DNA of 64,000 nt from Alnus glutinosa (taxonomy: Eukaryota > Streptophyta > Magnoliopsida > Fagales > Betulaceae), in NCBI RefSeq assembly GCF_958979055.1, contig NC_084894.1, forward strand, positions 8,686,501 to 8,750,500, written 5' to 3'. This document shows positions 36,596 to 49,408 of this stretch, in pieces. Each line of letters opens with the position of its first letter. Position 1 is the first letter of the stretch. Below the pieces are notes generated by a model. It did not search any database. It worked only from the letters and a program-made list of their open reading frames with translations, and had not been told where the DNA came from. The position numbers and the translations under genes were made by a program.

Positions 36596-37508
36596 GAGTT
36601 AAATACCTTTGACTTTCTATGGTTTAAAGACTTTATTTTTTGTCACATGTGCTTCATTTCGTATCGCAGATGGTACATCGACATTTATGGTTAAAGATGG
36701 AGATGATACCTCCAGCTAACTTCCGTTCAACAATTAATGGAACTCCACGTCACTAGCCTTAAAAAATTGATACGTGTCCCTATGCCTAATTAAAAACTAA
36801 AAAACTAAAAATATAAAAAACACTAAAAAAAAATTAAAAAAAATACTTTTTGAACAAAATAGAAAATAAAAATTTAGGGGTGGCTCCATGGCCTGGCTGA
36901 GGGTGGCCGAACCACCCCTAGCAAGGGCCTTGGGGTGGTGCGACCACCCACAAAGAGGAAAATGGTAGTGGGTTCAGCCACCCCACAAGGCCAGAAAATA
37001 AAAATAAAAAATCATCTTAGGGTTTAGTTCTTGGGGTTGGCTGAACCACTCTTGGGCCATAAGGTGGCTAAACCCGCCTCCAGGCCAAAAGGGGCTGGTC
37101 GAGCTGAGACACCCCCAAGGCTCTTGGGGGTGGTTTTGGCCACTCCCATTTTGCTTTTTGGGGGTAGCCGAACCACCCCTAAGGGCCATAGGGGTGGTTT
37201 AGGCACCCCCAAACCAGCCACAGAGCCACCGCTAATTTTTTTTTCTTCTTGTTTTTCAAAAAGTATTTTTTTTAATGTTTTTAATATTTTTAGTCTCTTA
37301 ATTATTTTATTGTTTAATTTTATTTTTAATGGGTATATGACACATGTGAGTTTTTTAAGAGTGCTGACGTGGACTTCCTTCAATTTATGGACGGAAGTAC
37401 CATCTTTGTCTTTAACCATAAACGAGATACCATCTGCGATATGAAATGAGGCACATGGGGCAAAAATTAAAGTTTTTAAACCACAATGGGCAAAAAGGTG
37501 TTTAAACC
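36596..37508. mobile_element. Long-TIR element with palindromic GC-rich interior (MULE-like)
   Basis: The ends are inverted repeats of about 150 bp (left GAGTTAAATACC and TATGGTTTAAAGACTTTA; right the complement of GGTTTAAACACC and GTGGTTTAAAAACTTTA). Runs of T (36587-36595 and 37509-37516) could be a 9-bp duplication. The interior (36880-37230) repeats GGGTGGCCGAACCACCCC-type palindromes. Confidence 0.65.
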
Positions 37509-37519
37509 TTTTTTTTGTT

Positions 37520-38294
37520 GGAAAACTTTACAAAACCCTCATAAACTTCCACTCAATTTTGTCTACCTCTCCTAAAGTTTAAAAACTTTCAATTTCAACT
37601 ATCAAACTTCTAATTTGATGCAATGTCTCCCCTCCCTCTGTTAGGGTGTGGCGCTAAATCCTAATGGATTTCTGAAAAATGACAAAAATATCCTTACTGT
37701 TTTTTCTTCATTAAATTATAAAAAATAATATTTGGCCTTTGACCCTTAGGTCACCAGACCCATGACAGGGTCTTCTGACCCACAACAGGGTCACCACCAA
37801 ACCCCGTAGTGGGTCTGTGGTTGACCCAACATGGGTCATCCACGACCTGCGTTGGGTCATATATAGGACCTAGCATGGGTCACCCGCGACCCTCGCTGGG
37901 TCATAGGACCCATGCTGGGTCACAAGGAGACCCAGTCGTGGGTCACCAAACCTACAACTATGGGTTACCATACCAATGGCAAGATCTTCTAACCTACAGC
38001 GGGGTCACCCGTGACCCACGTTGGGTCACTTTTTTTTCCATTTTTTTTTTAAATTTTAATTTTTTTCAATTTTTAATTTGAAATTAAGGGTAAATTGAGA
38101 ATTTTATAAAACTTTCAGGGGCATAAAGGTCACTTCACCTTTTTTGTTATTTGATTTAACGCCAAACCCTAAAAGAGGGAAAAAAAAAATTGCATCAAAT
38201 TAGAAATTCGATGCTTTGAAATTGAGAGTTCTTTAACTTTAGGGGGGTAAATTCAAAATGGGTGAAAGTTAATGGAAGTTTTGTAAAGATTTCC
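37520..38294. mobile_element. Second long-TIR element with GACCCA / TGGGTC repeats
   Basis: The left arm (GGAAAACTTTACAAAAC, later TTTGATGCAATGTCTCCC) pairs with the right arm (complement of GGAAATCTTTACAAAAC, TTTGATGCAATTTTT). The interior, 37740-38035, has many GACCCA...TGGGTC inverted units. There is no transposase. Confidence 0.6.
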
Positions 38295-39853
38295 TTTTTC
38301 CTTTTTCTTTTTTCTTTTTTAATCTCGCCACCGGTTTTTTGTCATTACATCATGATTAATTAAAATGACATTTAAGGAGATAATTAATAAGATAAAGATG
38401 TATAATGTACCTGCCATCCCCAACCCCAAGCATCATCATTTGTTTCAGATAGATTTCTGGGTCGTTCATCATCATTAACATAGATAGCACGATTGATTTC
38501 CTATATAAGCAACCACACCTGCAAATATTTTGCTGAGAATATCACTTCCAGAAGGAGCTCCATCAATGCCACCACAGACAATGTTAACCGGACAATGTGG
38601 AGGATCATTATATTGGGCTGAACTTGCATATATCATATCCAAATAGTTTTCGAGCTCATCAGATGTGCTTAGGGGACTGAAATAGAAACAATAATATTCG
38701 AGTTATCGATCACAAAATATATTGTTATTATTCTTATTTTCATTTTCAGTTTGTTAAATTTAACAATTAGATCATTGCAAAGGCTATATATATGTTTCTT
38801 TACTTGCAAGTCTTGAATGTCTTGCTAAGGATTGAAAGGCCATCAGGCTTAGATGCTACTTCATTGATTTCGGACCACGACTTTTTTATATATGGTTTGG
38901 TAGCACTTCTCACTGGCTTCCTGCACCACATTCAATCAAGCGATACCGGCCATTTTAATGCGCCATTTAAATAAAAAGAGTAATGCAATTTAGTAAACTG
39001 TTATATATACGACAGTTTTCATACAACTGAGATGACGTAGCAGTAAAAATCAACTCTTAATTTTTTTTTTTTTTCATTTTTTACAATGGTTAATTTTTCA
39101 CTGTCACATTATTAACTTGTATGACAATCATATACGGAGATGGATCCTCTCTATTTCAAATGAATTGAGAGAATCCAGTTAGTGTATTTAAGAGGAACAA
39201 AATGATCCAAAAAATAAAATGATCATTTTGCCCCTCCTAAATGTACTAACTGATTCCTCTCTACTTCAAGTGAAATGGAGGGGATCCGTTTCCATCGTAT
39301 ACATATATGCAGTCTACCGAATAACATTACTCAAATAAAAAGAAAGAGGAAGGAGAAGAAAAAGAAAGTATATACTAAAATTGTTACCCTAAAATCCTTG
39401 GTGATAATTGAATAATATTCATCTTGGGGCGTCATGTCATCGAAGTAAAGGATTGGGGCAGATGGGGCGAAAGCGCCAACGGCAACGTGAGGATATTTTA
39501 GCCGAAACCATGAAGCTAGCACTGAATATGTACATAACCAATGAATAGAATTAGGTTAAAACATGCACGTCCCTATCGATCTGTCATAGTATTAATTCAC
39601 ATATATTCTATCAAAAGAAAAGCAATTTGTGACCTACTTCCCCCATATGATCCTCCAATGACAATTACTGGAGAATATTTTGCATCTAACTTTTCCTTTA
39701 CATGAATGATGATTTCTGCATAATCTGCAATTGCTTGGGCTGAGTTGAAGTACCCGAGAGTGCTTGCATTTCTAAGCGCTTCTTTCCTCGATCCGAATGG
39801 TATATATTGACTTTCCATAATATCTGTGCTGAAGAAAAAATAATGGTTTCAGG

Positions 39854-40591
39854 TAAGACCGTGCATACACGATGGTTATTAACTGTTAATACCAATTAAT
39901 TGGTACATGTGTAACTGCATGGGTAGGTGGTGTGGTTAGCGGTATACATGTGGATGTGATTATTTGTAATATCCGCAGCCGATTCGTAAAATGCAAATAT
40001 CATTTAGAGATATTCACATCAGCATCATGTTTTTACTAACTGAATTCGCGCAGTTATTGCGGTTAATTATTAGCAACTATCCACCTATTATGTAATGGGA
40101 CTTGTAGGCCTATTTTAATATTTTGGGTCTTCTTTAGATCTATATTAGAGCTTATTTTAAACGATTTCAAAAATAATTTAGGCCATTTTCAGTGTTTCGG
40201 GCTTTTAAAATTTTTTTAAAGCCCTAATTTTTAAAAAATATATTGATTTCACGTTACTTTGGTCTTTTTGTCCAAATGTTACATGAAAAAGCAACACAGC
40301 TAACTAAACGAATTAAAATATATCTTATTCCTAATCCAAAACGACGTCGTTTTGGTGAATTTATTATATATATATAAAAAAAATAGTATAGCAAACGAAA
40401 TGGGTTTGGTATAGGGTTTCATATCAAAACATTAAAATATATATGCTCAAAACGGTCCAAGAACCATTTAAAAAATGTCTTAAAAAGAGGCTAGAAAACC
40501 AAAATAAGAAGCTCATACCTAAGTGACGGTTATTGCGGCGCAATTTGGGCATAAATTGCTAACCCCGCCACCGCATGCATGTACCAGCCTA
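39854..40591. mobile_element. hAT-like element in intron 1 of D
   Basis: Intron 1 is 85 bp in A and B but 914 bp here. The ends TAAGACCGTGCATAC and the complement of TAGGCTGGTACATGC are weak inverted repeats. The flanks GTTTCAGG and GTTGTAGT share 5 of 8 bases, which may be a decayed duplication. The interior has no coding sequence. Confidence 0.45.
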
Positions 40592-41195
40592 GTTGTAGTT
40601 TAGAGTAATTTGAATATATGATTTCAGTAAAATAAGCAGATCATATATACCATAAATGAGAAATCTGCAACACCCACAAATGAGAGAGAGACAGAGAGAG
40701 AATGTTGACTGTGTGTGTGTGTCTTTGTGTGTTCATGAATACCTCCATATATAGTATGAGAGCTTTAAACTGCACGGCGTTATCAGTGAGAAATCCGATG
40801 ATAACCACATCTTCATCCAATGGTGATTCTCCACCAAAATAAGCAAAAATTGGCAACCTACTATTTGCGCCATGCACCCAGTACTTAGAGTTGATAACAT
40901 ATCTTTGCTGAAAAGTGGAGTAGCTTTCAGGCCTGTAGTTGAAGTGATCGAGTGTTTGATTATACTAAAATGTTTGCAAGTCATCTGAAACGTTAACCGA
41001 TGCAGATACTACTGTTTCACGAGCCTTTGAAAGCGTTCTTCCAATTGGACTCAGCCTGGGAATATTGTGTAGTGTTGCAGTACTGACAGAGGTTGAGAAA
41101 ACAAGAAACAGGAAAGGAAGCCATTGCAACGAAAATGTTGGAGAGTTCATGGCAATAAACTGAGCACAATGTTTCTGAGATTACATAGCACGTCG

Positions 41196-41202
41196 TTTTA
41201 TA
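41196..41202 (-). promoter_or_regulatory. TATA box of copy D
   Basis: TATAAAA on the minus strand lies about 50 bp upstream of the original start codon. Confidence 0.5.
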
Positions 41203-41470
41203 TTGAAAAGAATTGCTTATCTAATCCCTCGATTGATCCTTATGATACTAAAAATATCTTGAAAATATAATTCATGGGAAAAGTTATGTATATAAAAATG
41301 GTCTCTACCATAAGTTACGTTCAACCGTTTGACGGAAACCGTTAGATGCACACATAAATCCTCACAACCAACTGTCGATGGATGCGTAACATAAATGATA
41401 ACTCACAACGGTTGCTAATGTTGTAAAAAATACCTTTTATCCCACAAATTAAAAAAATGGGCCGTCCTCT

Positions 41471-42586
41471 CACTACAAAAAAATTGTTTTTCGCCACTTG
41501 CAGGTCGCCACGTGTATGGTCACTGTACACGTGGCGAACTGTTGGCCGCGTGCAAGTCGCCACGTAAATACACGCGGCCAACCCGGTTGAGACTAACTGC
41601 GCAATTAGCCGCGTGTATTTTAATTGGCCGCGTGTATTAAAATACGCGCGGCCAATTGGCCGCGTGTATAATAATACACGCGGCCAACAGTTGGCCGCGC
41701 GTATTAAAATACACGTGGCTAATTGGCCGCGCGATTTTAATACACGCGGCCAACTGTTGGCCGCGTGTATTATTATACACGTGGAAATATGTTTTTTTTT
41801 TAAAAAAAAAAATTAAAAAAATAATTTTTTATTTAATTTAAATCTGTATTTAATTATTTTTTAAATAATTGATTGTATTTTTAATTTAGTTCTTTATTTT
41901 TAGAGGAAAAAAAATATAATAACTGGAAGAAAAAAAAAAAAAAAAAGAGGAAAAAACACGTACGATCAAGTTCAGTAGAGAGAGAGAGCGAGAGACAGAA
42001 AGATGCAGAGAGAGAGAGACAGAGAGAGAGAGCGAGAGAGAGATACAGAGAGAGAGAGAGAGCGAGAGACAGAGAGCGAGAGACAGAGAGAGAGCGAGAG
42101 AGAGAGAGGGAGAGCGAGAGACAGAGAGAGAGAGAGAGAGTGATACAAAGAGAGAGAGAGAGAGAATACACCGTGAGAGAGAGAGAGCGAGAGATAGAGA
42201 GAGAGAGAGAGAGAGATCGATACAGAGGAGAGAGAGAGAGCGAGAGACAGAGAGAGAGAGGGAGAGCGAGAGACAGAGAGAGAGAGAGAGATACGGAGAG
42301 AGAGAGAGATACAGAGAGAGAGAGAGAGAGAGAGAGAACACACCGTGAGAGAGAGAGAGAGAGAGCAAGAGAGAGAGAGAGAGAGAGAGAACGCACCGTG
42401 AGAGAGAGAGAGAGAGAGAGCGATACAGATCGAGGAGAGAGAGAGCGATAGAGAGAGAGAGAGAAAGTGTATATTTAACGTTTTTTTTTTTTTTTCGTTT
42501 GAAATTCTTGTTCAGTGGCGCGCGGGACAATGCCCGCGCGCCACTGCCTTCAGAAATTAAAGCCACGCGGCCAATTATATTATACG

Positions 42587-42619
<33 letters not shown>

Positions 42620-42947
42620 TAAAAACAATTAGCCACGTGTATTTAATACACGTGGCTACTTGGACGCGTGTAAGAAATACAAGCGGCCATATACAAAATT
42701 TAATAAAATTTGTTTTTATTAATATATATTTGATAAAAACAATTGGCCACGTGTATTAAATACACGTGGCCAACTGGCCGCGTGTAAAAAATACACGCGG
42801 CCAACTGGCCGCGTGTAAAAATACACGCGGCCAACTGTGATGCGCCCCCTTCTAGCCACGTGTACTGTATACACGTGGCTAATTGGACGCGTGTCTACAG
42901 TAACAGGTACTGTAGACACGCGGCCAATTGTAGAGTTTTTTGTAGTG
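41471..42947. mobile_element. Small non-autonomous CACTA element with 3-bp TSD
   Basis: It starts CACTACAAAAAA and ends TTTTTTGTAGTG. TCT flanks both sides (41468-41470 and 42948-42950). The subterminal regions repeat GGCCGCGTGTAT and its complement in many palindromic pairs (41505-41785 and 42565-42935). The core is a GA-rich simple repeat of about 500 bp. There is no transposase. Confidence 0.9.
41975..42470. repeat. (GA)n compound microsatellite inside the CACTA element
   Basis: About 495 bp of GAGAGA tracts are broken by GAGACAGA, GAGCGAGA and GATACAGA interruptions, with a longer unit (ACACCGTGAGAGAG) appearing three times. The long Ser-Leu reading frames on the minus strand are a by-product of the repeat. 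Confidence 0.95.
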
Positions 42948-44558
42948 TCTACGGCCACCCTCACCATTAATTAAATGAAGGGTTGTTGTGAGAGATATAG
43001 ACGACCCTCAAAGGAAGGTAAATTAGTAGTACTTATAAATTGATTCTTTTTCTAACCATTATTTAATTGACTCTACAATTACATTCAATCGTGTTGAAAC
43101 GCTAGTTTAAGTACTGATTAATTAACACCTTAATTAGGTCAATCCTTGAGCCTCTTTGGTCACGTACGCACTACCTTTTGAGCACCGCAAAGGGTTCATT
43201 TCGTATATAGGCCATAATATAAGGAGATTAATTTGAAGCTCAAATTGTTAAACAATATATTCGATGCACTATGCATAGGAAATCTTTGCATCACATGCAA
43301 TTAAAAAGCAGCGGAAAACACCGGCCAAGATCGATCATATATATATATATAGCTCAAAATTTCCCCCCAAGTCAAAACTTTCTAAAAAAAGGGATATGCA
43401 TTTTGGTTTTCTCTTTTGTATACGTGTAGCCCTAGAGAAGGAGTGAGAAAACTGTTTTCTTTTTTCAAAACCCTTAGCTCACGTCCCTAGGGAGAAAACC
43501 AATGTAATGGCCGGCCACCCCCTGCCTATGACAGGGTATTTAAACAGCATGAGGGTTCTAAGAGAAAAATAAAACATAATTCCGATGAGCTTTGAACTCC
43601 TGTTGTCTTATAACTAGTCCAAAGTTACTGTTATATTTTATTCCACTACAACAAAAATATAAAACTGCCCTCTAGTATTTATTTAATTGTACAAGAGATT
43701 TCTAACTACTACATATTGCATTTGACCTCTCTATAAAATATTCGTATAGAATTAAAGTCAAATTTTTATTGTTACTTTATTTCTGTTAGGTTTTAGTATT
43801 AGAAAATTCTGTGTCAAAACATGTTGAGTTGTAAGTTTTGGTTGGGGTTATCTCGGTGTCAAATGTGGTTCAAGAGAAGGTTGGAATTGAAGTTTAGAAG
43901 TCTTCAATCGCAAAATCGATTGAAAGTGGTTCGATTGAACGAGATCGAGCATCATGTTCCCATACATAAACCCGAAAAGGTCAATAGCAAGTTTGATCAA
44001 AGTGGTGCATCAGTTCACATTCAAATTCCCGAGAGGTTCGATCGCAAGGTTGATCACACTTCGTGCAATCGAAGATGTGAATTGATGTTCCATATTTAAA
44101 CCCAAGATCTTCGATCGCTGTTTCGATCATAGTTCATTTGAACAAATTGATGTTATCTCTTGAAACCCAGCCCAACTTTGTTATTAAACCTCGGTTTCGT
44201 CAATACCTACATAAAATTTTGAGCCACATTTCATAAGTTGTACGTGGAGGCATTTATTCTTTGTTTATGGAGAGTTACAAACCTTCCCAAGCCTAAACTG
44301 AAACACAAATCACTCCTTATTACTTATTAAGCCACATAAAAACCTTTAGCCACCTGAGTTTCAGGAGGTGTGGAGGCATTTATTCTTTGTTCATGGAGAG
44401 TTACAAACCTTCCCAAGCCTAAACTGAAACACAAACAACACCTTAATAAACCACATAAGAACCTTTAGCCACCCGAGTTCCAAGAGGCGTGGAGGCATTT
44501 ATTCTTTGTTCATGGAGAGTTACAAACCTTCACAAGCCTAAACTAAAACACAAACCAG
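42948..44558. other. Upstream DNA of D and start of a nested LTR
   Basis: Positions 43051-43272 match 33209-33365. From 43784 (TGTTAGGTTTTAG) the sequence matches the solo-LTR-like insertion in intron 2 of C. Its continuation lies beyond the large CACTA element, near 57558-57720. Confidence 0.5.
44246..44558. repeat. Tandem repeat of about 119-126 bp, 2.5-3 copies
   Basis: Units start GGAGGCATTTATTCTTTGTT at 44246, 44372 and 44491. The large CACTA element inserted in the third unit, and the unit resumes at 57558 (CCTTATTCTTTATTAAACCA). Confidence 0.8.
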
Positions 44559-44897
44559 CACTACAAAAAAAAATGGGATTTTTGGACGGTTTTTAGAACC
44601 GTCTATAAAAAAAAAATTTCTAGACGTTTTTTGGTTAAACCGTCTGGGAAAAAAAATACGGACGGTTTGAGTAAACCGTCCTTAAAAACACGGACGGTTT
44701 TATTCAAACCGTCTGTAATTATAAAATTACAGACGGTTTTTTAAAACCGTCTGTAAAAATATATTGACGGTTTTCTCAAAACCGTCGAGCCCTGATAACC
44801 TAAAATTAGAAAAAAAAAAAAAAAAAAACCCCAGCTAGCCCAGCTACTCCAGAAAGTTCGACAGTACTCTCCCTCTCTCAGAGTCTCTCACACCTGC

Positions 44898-45125
44898 CGG
44901 CGCTCTCTCCCTCCTCCGGTGCTCTCTCCCTCCTCCGGCGCTCTCTCCCTCCTCCGGCGCTCTCTCTGGCTAGCTCGGCTAGCTTCCTTAGCTCGACCCA
45001 TCCGGCCCCTCCCTCTGGAAGTCGAACCCGGCCAGCCTAGCTTCCTCCTCTTCTCCAGCTCGGCTAGCTTCCTCAGCTCGACCCATCTGGCCCCTCCCTC
45101 TGGAAGTCGAACCCGGCCGGCCTAG
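44898..45125. repeat. GC-rich minisatellites in the 5' region of the CACTA element
   Basis: A 19-bp unit GGCGCTCTCTCCCTCCTCC occurs about four times (44898-44962). Next comes a direct repeat with an 85-bp period starting CTCGGCTAGCTTCCT at 44974 and 45059. It lies between the subterminal repeats and the first gene, where the element's promoter is expected. Confidence 0.8.
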
Positions 45126-46125
45126 GCTCTTCTCCGGTGACGCCCCCAAACATCCCAGCTATCTCGGGAGCCAAACATAGCCTCCATTTTCCCGACGCCC
45201 GATTTAAAGGTTGGTTTTTTTTCCCTTCTCCTTCGTGGTTCTCAGCAAGCAAACTGAATTGGCTTTAGTTTTACATTAATTGTCAATTATTAGTAATATA
45301 CATTAATTTTGATCCCCTTAAATCGCGGGTAAAAATTTAAGCTATGGTTTAACTCTACAATGGGATTTAGAAGATTAATTAAGACCATAATTTAAGACAA
45401 GAATCTGAAGATTTTAGATTTTACTTCCAATGTACCACAAATTCTATCTTTTTTGTGGACATAGCCTCATCTCCACTTCTTCTTTTTTAATAAATAATAA
45501 TAATAAAAAAAATCAAATTATATCGTTCCAATGTCTGTCTATATGTATTTCAATTAATAGTGAATATAAGTTTGCACACATTTTTTTTTTTTAGCATAAA
45601 GTGTGAAATACTTTCGCTTTAGAATTTATATTTTGATGTTTGTCTGTGTTGCATCGAAATGCTGTCACAGTGTGACATTGCCAGCATGTGTTAGGCATGT
45701 CCTAAAACACATTCGTTTTGTTTGACATTTTTAAAATGTGTAGTTTGAAAAAAAAAAATTAAAATTTAAAATGCAGTTAATAAAATTATAATTTTTTAAA
45801 ATATGCTTAAAATGTAATCTGGTCTTTAAAATCACGTGTTTTTAAAAATCGTTTACCAAACATACTCATCTGATTAAAGTATAAAGTAGCAATTAGGCCT
45901 CATTTGACAATTGCACTTCATTGGCCAGGTGTTTATTAGTATATTCGATCGGTAAGGTTGAGTTGGCCAGAAAAAATAAAAAAGTGACTTAAGGTTTCTT
46001 TATCATCTAATCACTTGAACAAATCCATTCAATTAAACTTTGAATCCCACTTTAATCTAACCTTTATATCACCAGAATACTTTCAAACAAAAAAATATTA
46101 TCTAAAAAGCATTAACAAAGTAAGC

Positions 46126-46168
<43 letters not shown>

Positions 46169-46824
46169 AATAAAAAAAATCATTCGCTATTATTTTAATT
46201 TTTAATTTTTACCATCCAAATGAATTTAAAGAGCAAATTAAGGAATGATTTGGCATTCCTTTTTCTCCTTTTTACTTTTTTGCTATTTTATGATCTTTTT
46301 CTATGAACTATTAATAGTATGATGATGTTGGTCCTAAATGTTACTCCAAAATATAAGAGAAACTAAACCATAATTTTCAGTTTCATCTAGTTTTGGGTGG
46401 AAATGGTGGAGTTGTTTTCTTTGGGCTAAATTTTGGCCCAACTGTGTGCTTTTATAGATAACTCCAGCCCATGTTGGACAAATTAGAACTGGACAACTAC
46501 TGTGTTATTGACATTAATATTGCTTAGACACATTATTGAAGTTATAAATGAATCCACATGGTGTTTAGGTCTTGTTTTGACATGGGATTTAAGATTGCTA
46601 AACTTGACATATACATAATTTGTTCCTCTTTTCATATTTCTAACTTTTGTGAACGATTAACCCTTTATCAGAAACATAAAAATATTTTGTTACCATATAG
46701 CTTATGCGGTATATATGTTTTTGTTACCATAAAAATGTCTTCTAATAGTTTTTGCACAGGAAAAACACCTCTGTTTTTTCAGTTTTCAATATCTTTTTCT
46801 TCTTCACATGATGTAGTTAGAAAG

Positions 46825-49365
46825 ATGGATAAGAGTTGGATGAAGTTGCCGCGAAGTTCGCGAGAGTATATTCGCGGGGTTATGGCGTTTGTGAAATTTG
46901 CACGTGAACATGAGAGTAGAAAAGGGGTCATGTGTGCCCCTGTAAGAAGTGTTTGTTGGGCAAATCATGGTCCTGTGAAGTTGTATTTGCCCATTTAACG
47001 TCAGGTGCCGGGATTATTGAGGGTTACACTGAGTGGATAATGCATGGGGAATTACTTGTCCCTCCCGTTCATAACAAGACAACACATGAAGCTCCCAGGA
47101 CGCTTCAAGTGGATAGCATTCCACTAAATGGGGGGTCCAGTGGGATGCAAGACATGCTTACTGATGTTTTTGCGATGCACGATGTTTGTGTAGAAGTCGG
47201 TGGGTCTCAAGTGGGAGTTGACGCCGAAGCTGAATCCGAGTCTGTGGATGTTGAAATTGAAGACTCTAACAGGGTGCCGAATAAGTTAAGACAATTGCTA
47301 AAGGATGTCGATACGCCACTCCATGGAAATACAAAACATAGCAAATTGGGAGCTATTGTGCGTCTATATAGTATTAAGTGTATGAGCGGTTGGAGCAATA
47401 CATCATTCTCCATGTTGCTCGAATTCATCAATGAGCTGATGCATCCAGATGCAAGTTTGCCTAAAGACACATACGAGGCAAAAAAGTACTTGAAGGATTT
47501 GGGCCTTGAGTATGAGAAGATATTGGCTTGTCGCAAAGGTTGTATGTTGTTTTGGAGGGAAAATGAAAAGTTGGACAAATGTACATTCTGCAATGAGTCC
47601 AGGTGGAAGGATGACTTAACTAATAAAGATGGGTCGACAAAAAGTTTGAAAAAAAAGCCGGTCAAAGTGTTGCGTTGGTTTCCTCTAATACCAAGGCTGC
47701 AGAGGTTGTTTATGTCCCATCATACATCGCCACATATGAAGTGGCACGCTCAAGGCCGTACAAAAGACGGTGTGTTGAGGCATCCGGCCGATGGAGAAGC
47801 ATGGAAGGCATTCGATTCACGTTACCCAGTATTCGCATCAGACCCGCGAAATGTGAGGCTTGGTTTAGCGTCACAGTACTTGGCCGGTAATGTTAGTACC
47901 CTACAATTTGCCTCCTTGGATGTGCATGAAGCAATCGTATTTTATGTTAAGCTTGATTATCCCTGGTCCGAGTGCACCAGGACAGAATATAGATGTGTAT
48001 CTAGCACCCCTTGTAAGTGAGTTGAAAAAACTATGGGAAGTAGGGGTAGAAACTTTTGATGTAACATCGAAAAAATATTTCACAATGCATTCGGCCTTGA
48101 TGTGGACGATAAATGATTTTTCGGCATACGATGATTTGTCAGGTTGGAGTACACATGGCCAGAAACCATGTCCTTGTTGTAGGCATGAAACGCAATCAAC
48201 GTGGCTAACTTATGGTAAAAAATTCTGCTTTATGGGACATAGGCGATGGTTGCCTCCGGATCATCCATGGAGAAGAAACAAGAGACGATTCAACGGTGCG
48301 CAGGAAATGGTTGGTCCTCCCAAAGTGCCGGATGGCGATGAGATCATGAGCCAGTTAGAGTGTGTTGTCAATCGGGCAAGGACCGGACAGAAGCTGCCGG
48401 TTGGGGAAGTAGATTGGAAGAGGCGAAGTGTATTATACGATTTGCCTTATTGGAAATATCAATTACTACGCCATAACATTGATGTGATGCACACAGAGAA
48501 AAATGTGGTTGATAACATACTTGGCACGCTATTGGACATGAGCGGTAAAACCAAAGACAACCACGAAGCACGTCAAGACTTGCGTAATATGAAATTGAGA
48601 CCAGAACTCCATTCATTTATCACGGAAAACGGTAAAATATTTTTTCCCGCAGCTTGTTTCACAATGACAAAAAAAGAGAAGACTGACTTCCTGCAAGTGT
48701 TCCATGATGTTAGAGTGCCCGATGGATATTCTTCAAATGTATCACGTTGTGTCAAGCTCAAGGAATGTACTGTTGGGGGTTTGAAGAGTCATGGCAATCA
48801 CATAATCATGCAACAACTCATGCCAATTGCACTTCGAGGAAACTTACCGGATGATGTTGTGAGGCCTTTGATTGAGCTATGTGTGTTCTTTAGGGATATT
48901 TGTTCAAAAACACTGAGGGTGGAAGATCTGGATCGTCTAGAGAATCAAATACCAATAATGTAGCGCCCCAGATTTTAAAACATATTAATATTTTGAGTAA
49001 AGATGGAAAATAATTATTTTCTATCTTTTTATAATATTTGCAACTAATTTAATGAACTGTGTTTTAATAAAACTGATAATTATTTTATCACCAAAAGAAT
49101 TACTGAGTTAATAAAATAGACGGATAATTTACCATTAGATTAATTAGCCTTATTTTCATAAATGTACGATATATTATTTGGCAATTATTCTTTATGTATA
49201 ATTCGGAGGTATTATTTCTACTAAATAAACAATTCAGCCGTTCTCCACTACGTTTTAATTAGACCCTTATCCAGACAACATGATTTCCAGCTCCTACTAC
49301 TCACCACCTTGTAGTTTAAAATTCAGCTCATTCTTTCCCCACTCAGCATCACCATACACTTGTTG

Positions 49366-49408
<43 letters not shown>

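Larger units (their letters stand above)
33662..41150 (-). pseudogene. S28 serine carboxypeptidase copy D (pseudogene)
   Basis: Exons on the minus strand are 41150-40743, 39828-39638, 39521-39388, 38920-38804, 38676-38411, 34414-34258, 34152-34073, 33961-33912 and 33798-33662. Exon 1 has an in-frame TAG (40965-40967) where paralogues have TAT in FYYTQ. Exons 2, 4, 5 and 6 each carry a 4-bp TA-rich insertion that shifts the frame (near 39801-39808, 38887-38893, 38480-38487 and 34363-34370). Exons 3, 7, 8 and 9 are clean, splice sites are intact, and the triad motifs [17 protein letters not shown] and GSHCLD remain. Intron 5 (3.8 kb) and intron 1 (0.9 kb) hold transposons. Its closest relative is E. 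Confidence 0.88.

Noticed and set aside
37024..37444. Open frames of 131 and 137 codons on opposite strands
   Set aside because: They arise from the palindromic GC-rich core of a TIR element and do not look like a gene on either strand.
41881..42599. Long minus-strand reading frames rich in Ser-Leu-Ser-Leu, up to 237 codons
   Set aside because: They are pure translations of the GA/CT repeat in all frames, with no other composition and no conserved domain.
44899..45125. Plus-strand frame starting near 44919, rich in Ser, Leu and Pro
   Set aside because: It is driven by the CTCTCCCTCCTCC minisatellite and has no homology; the region is more likely the promoter or leader of the CACTA element.
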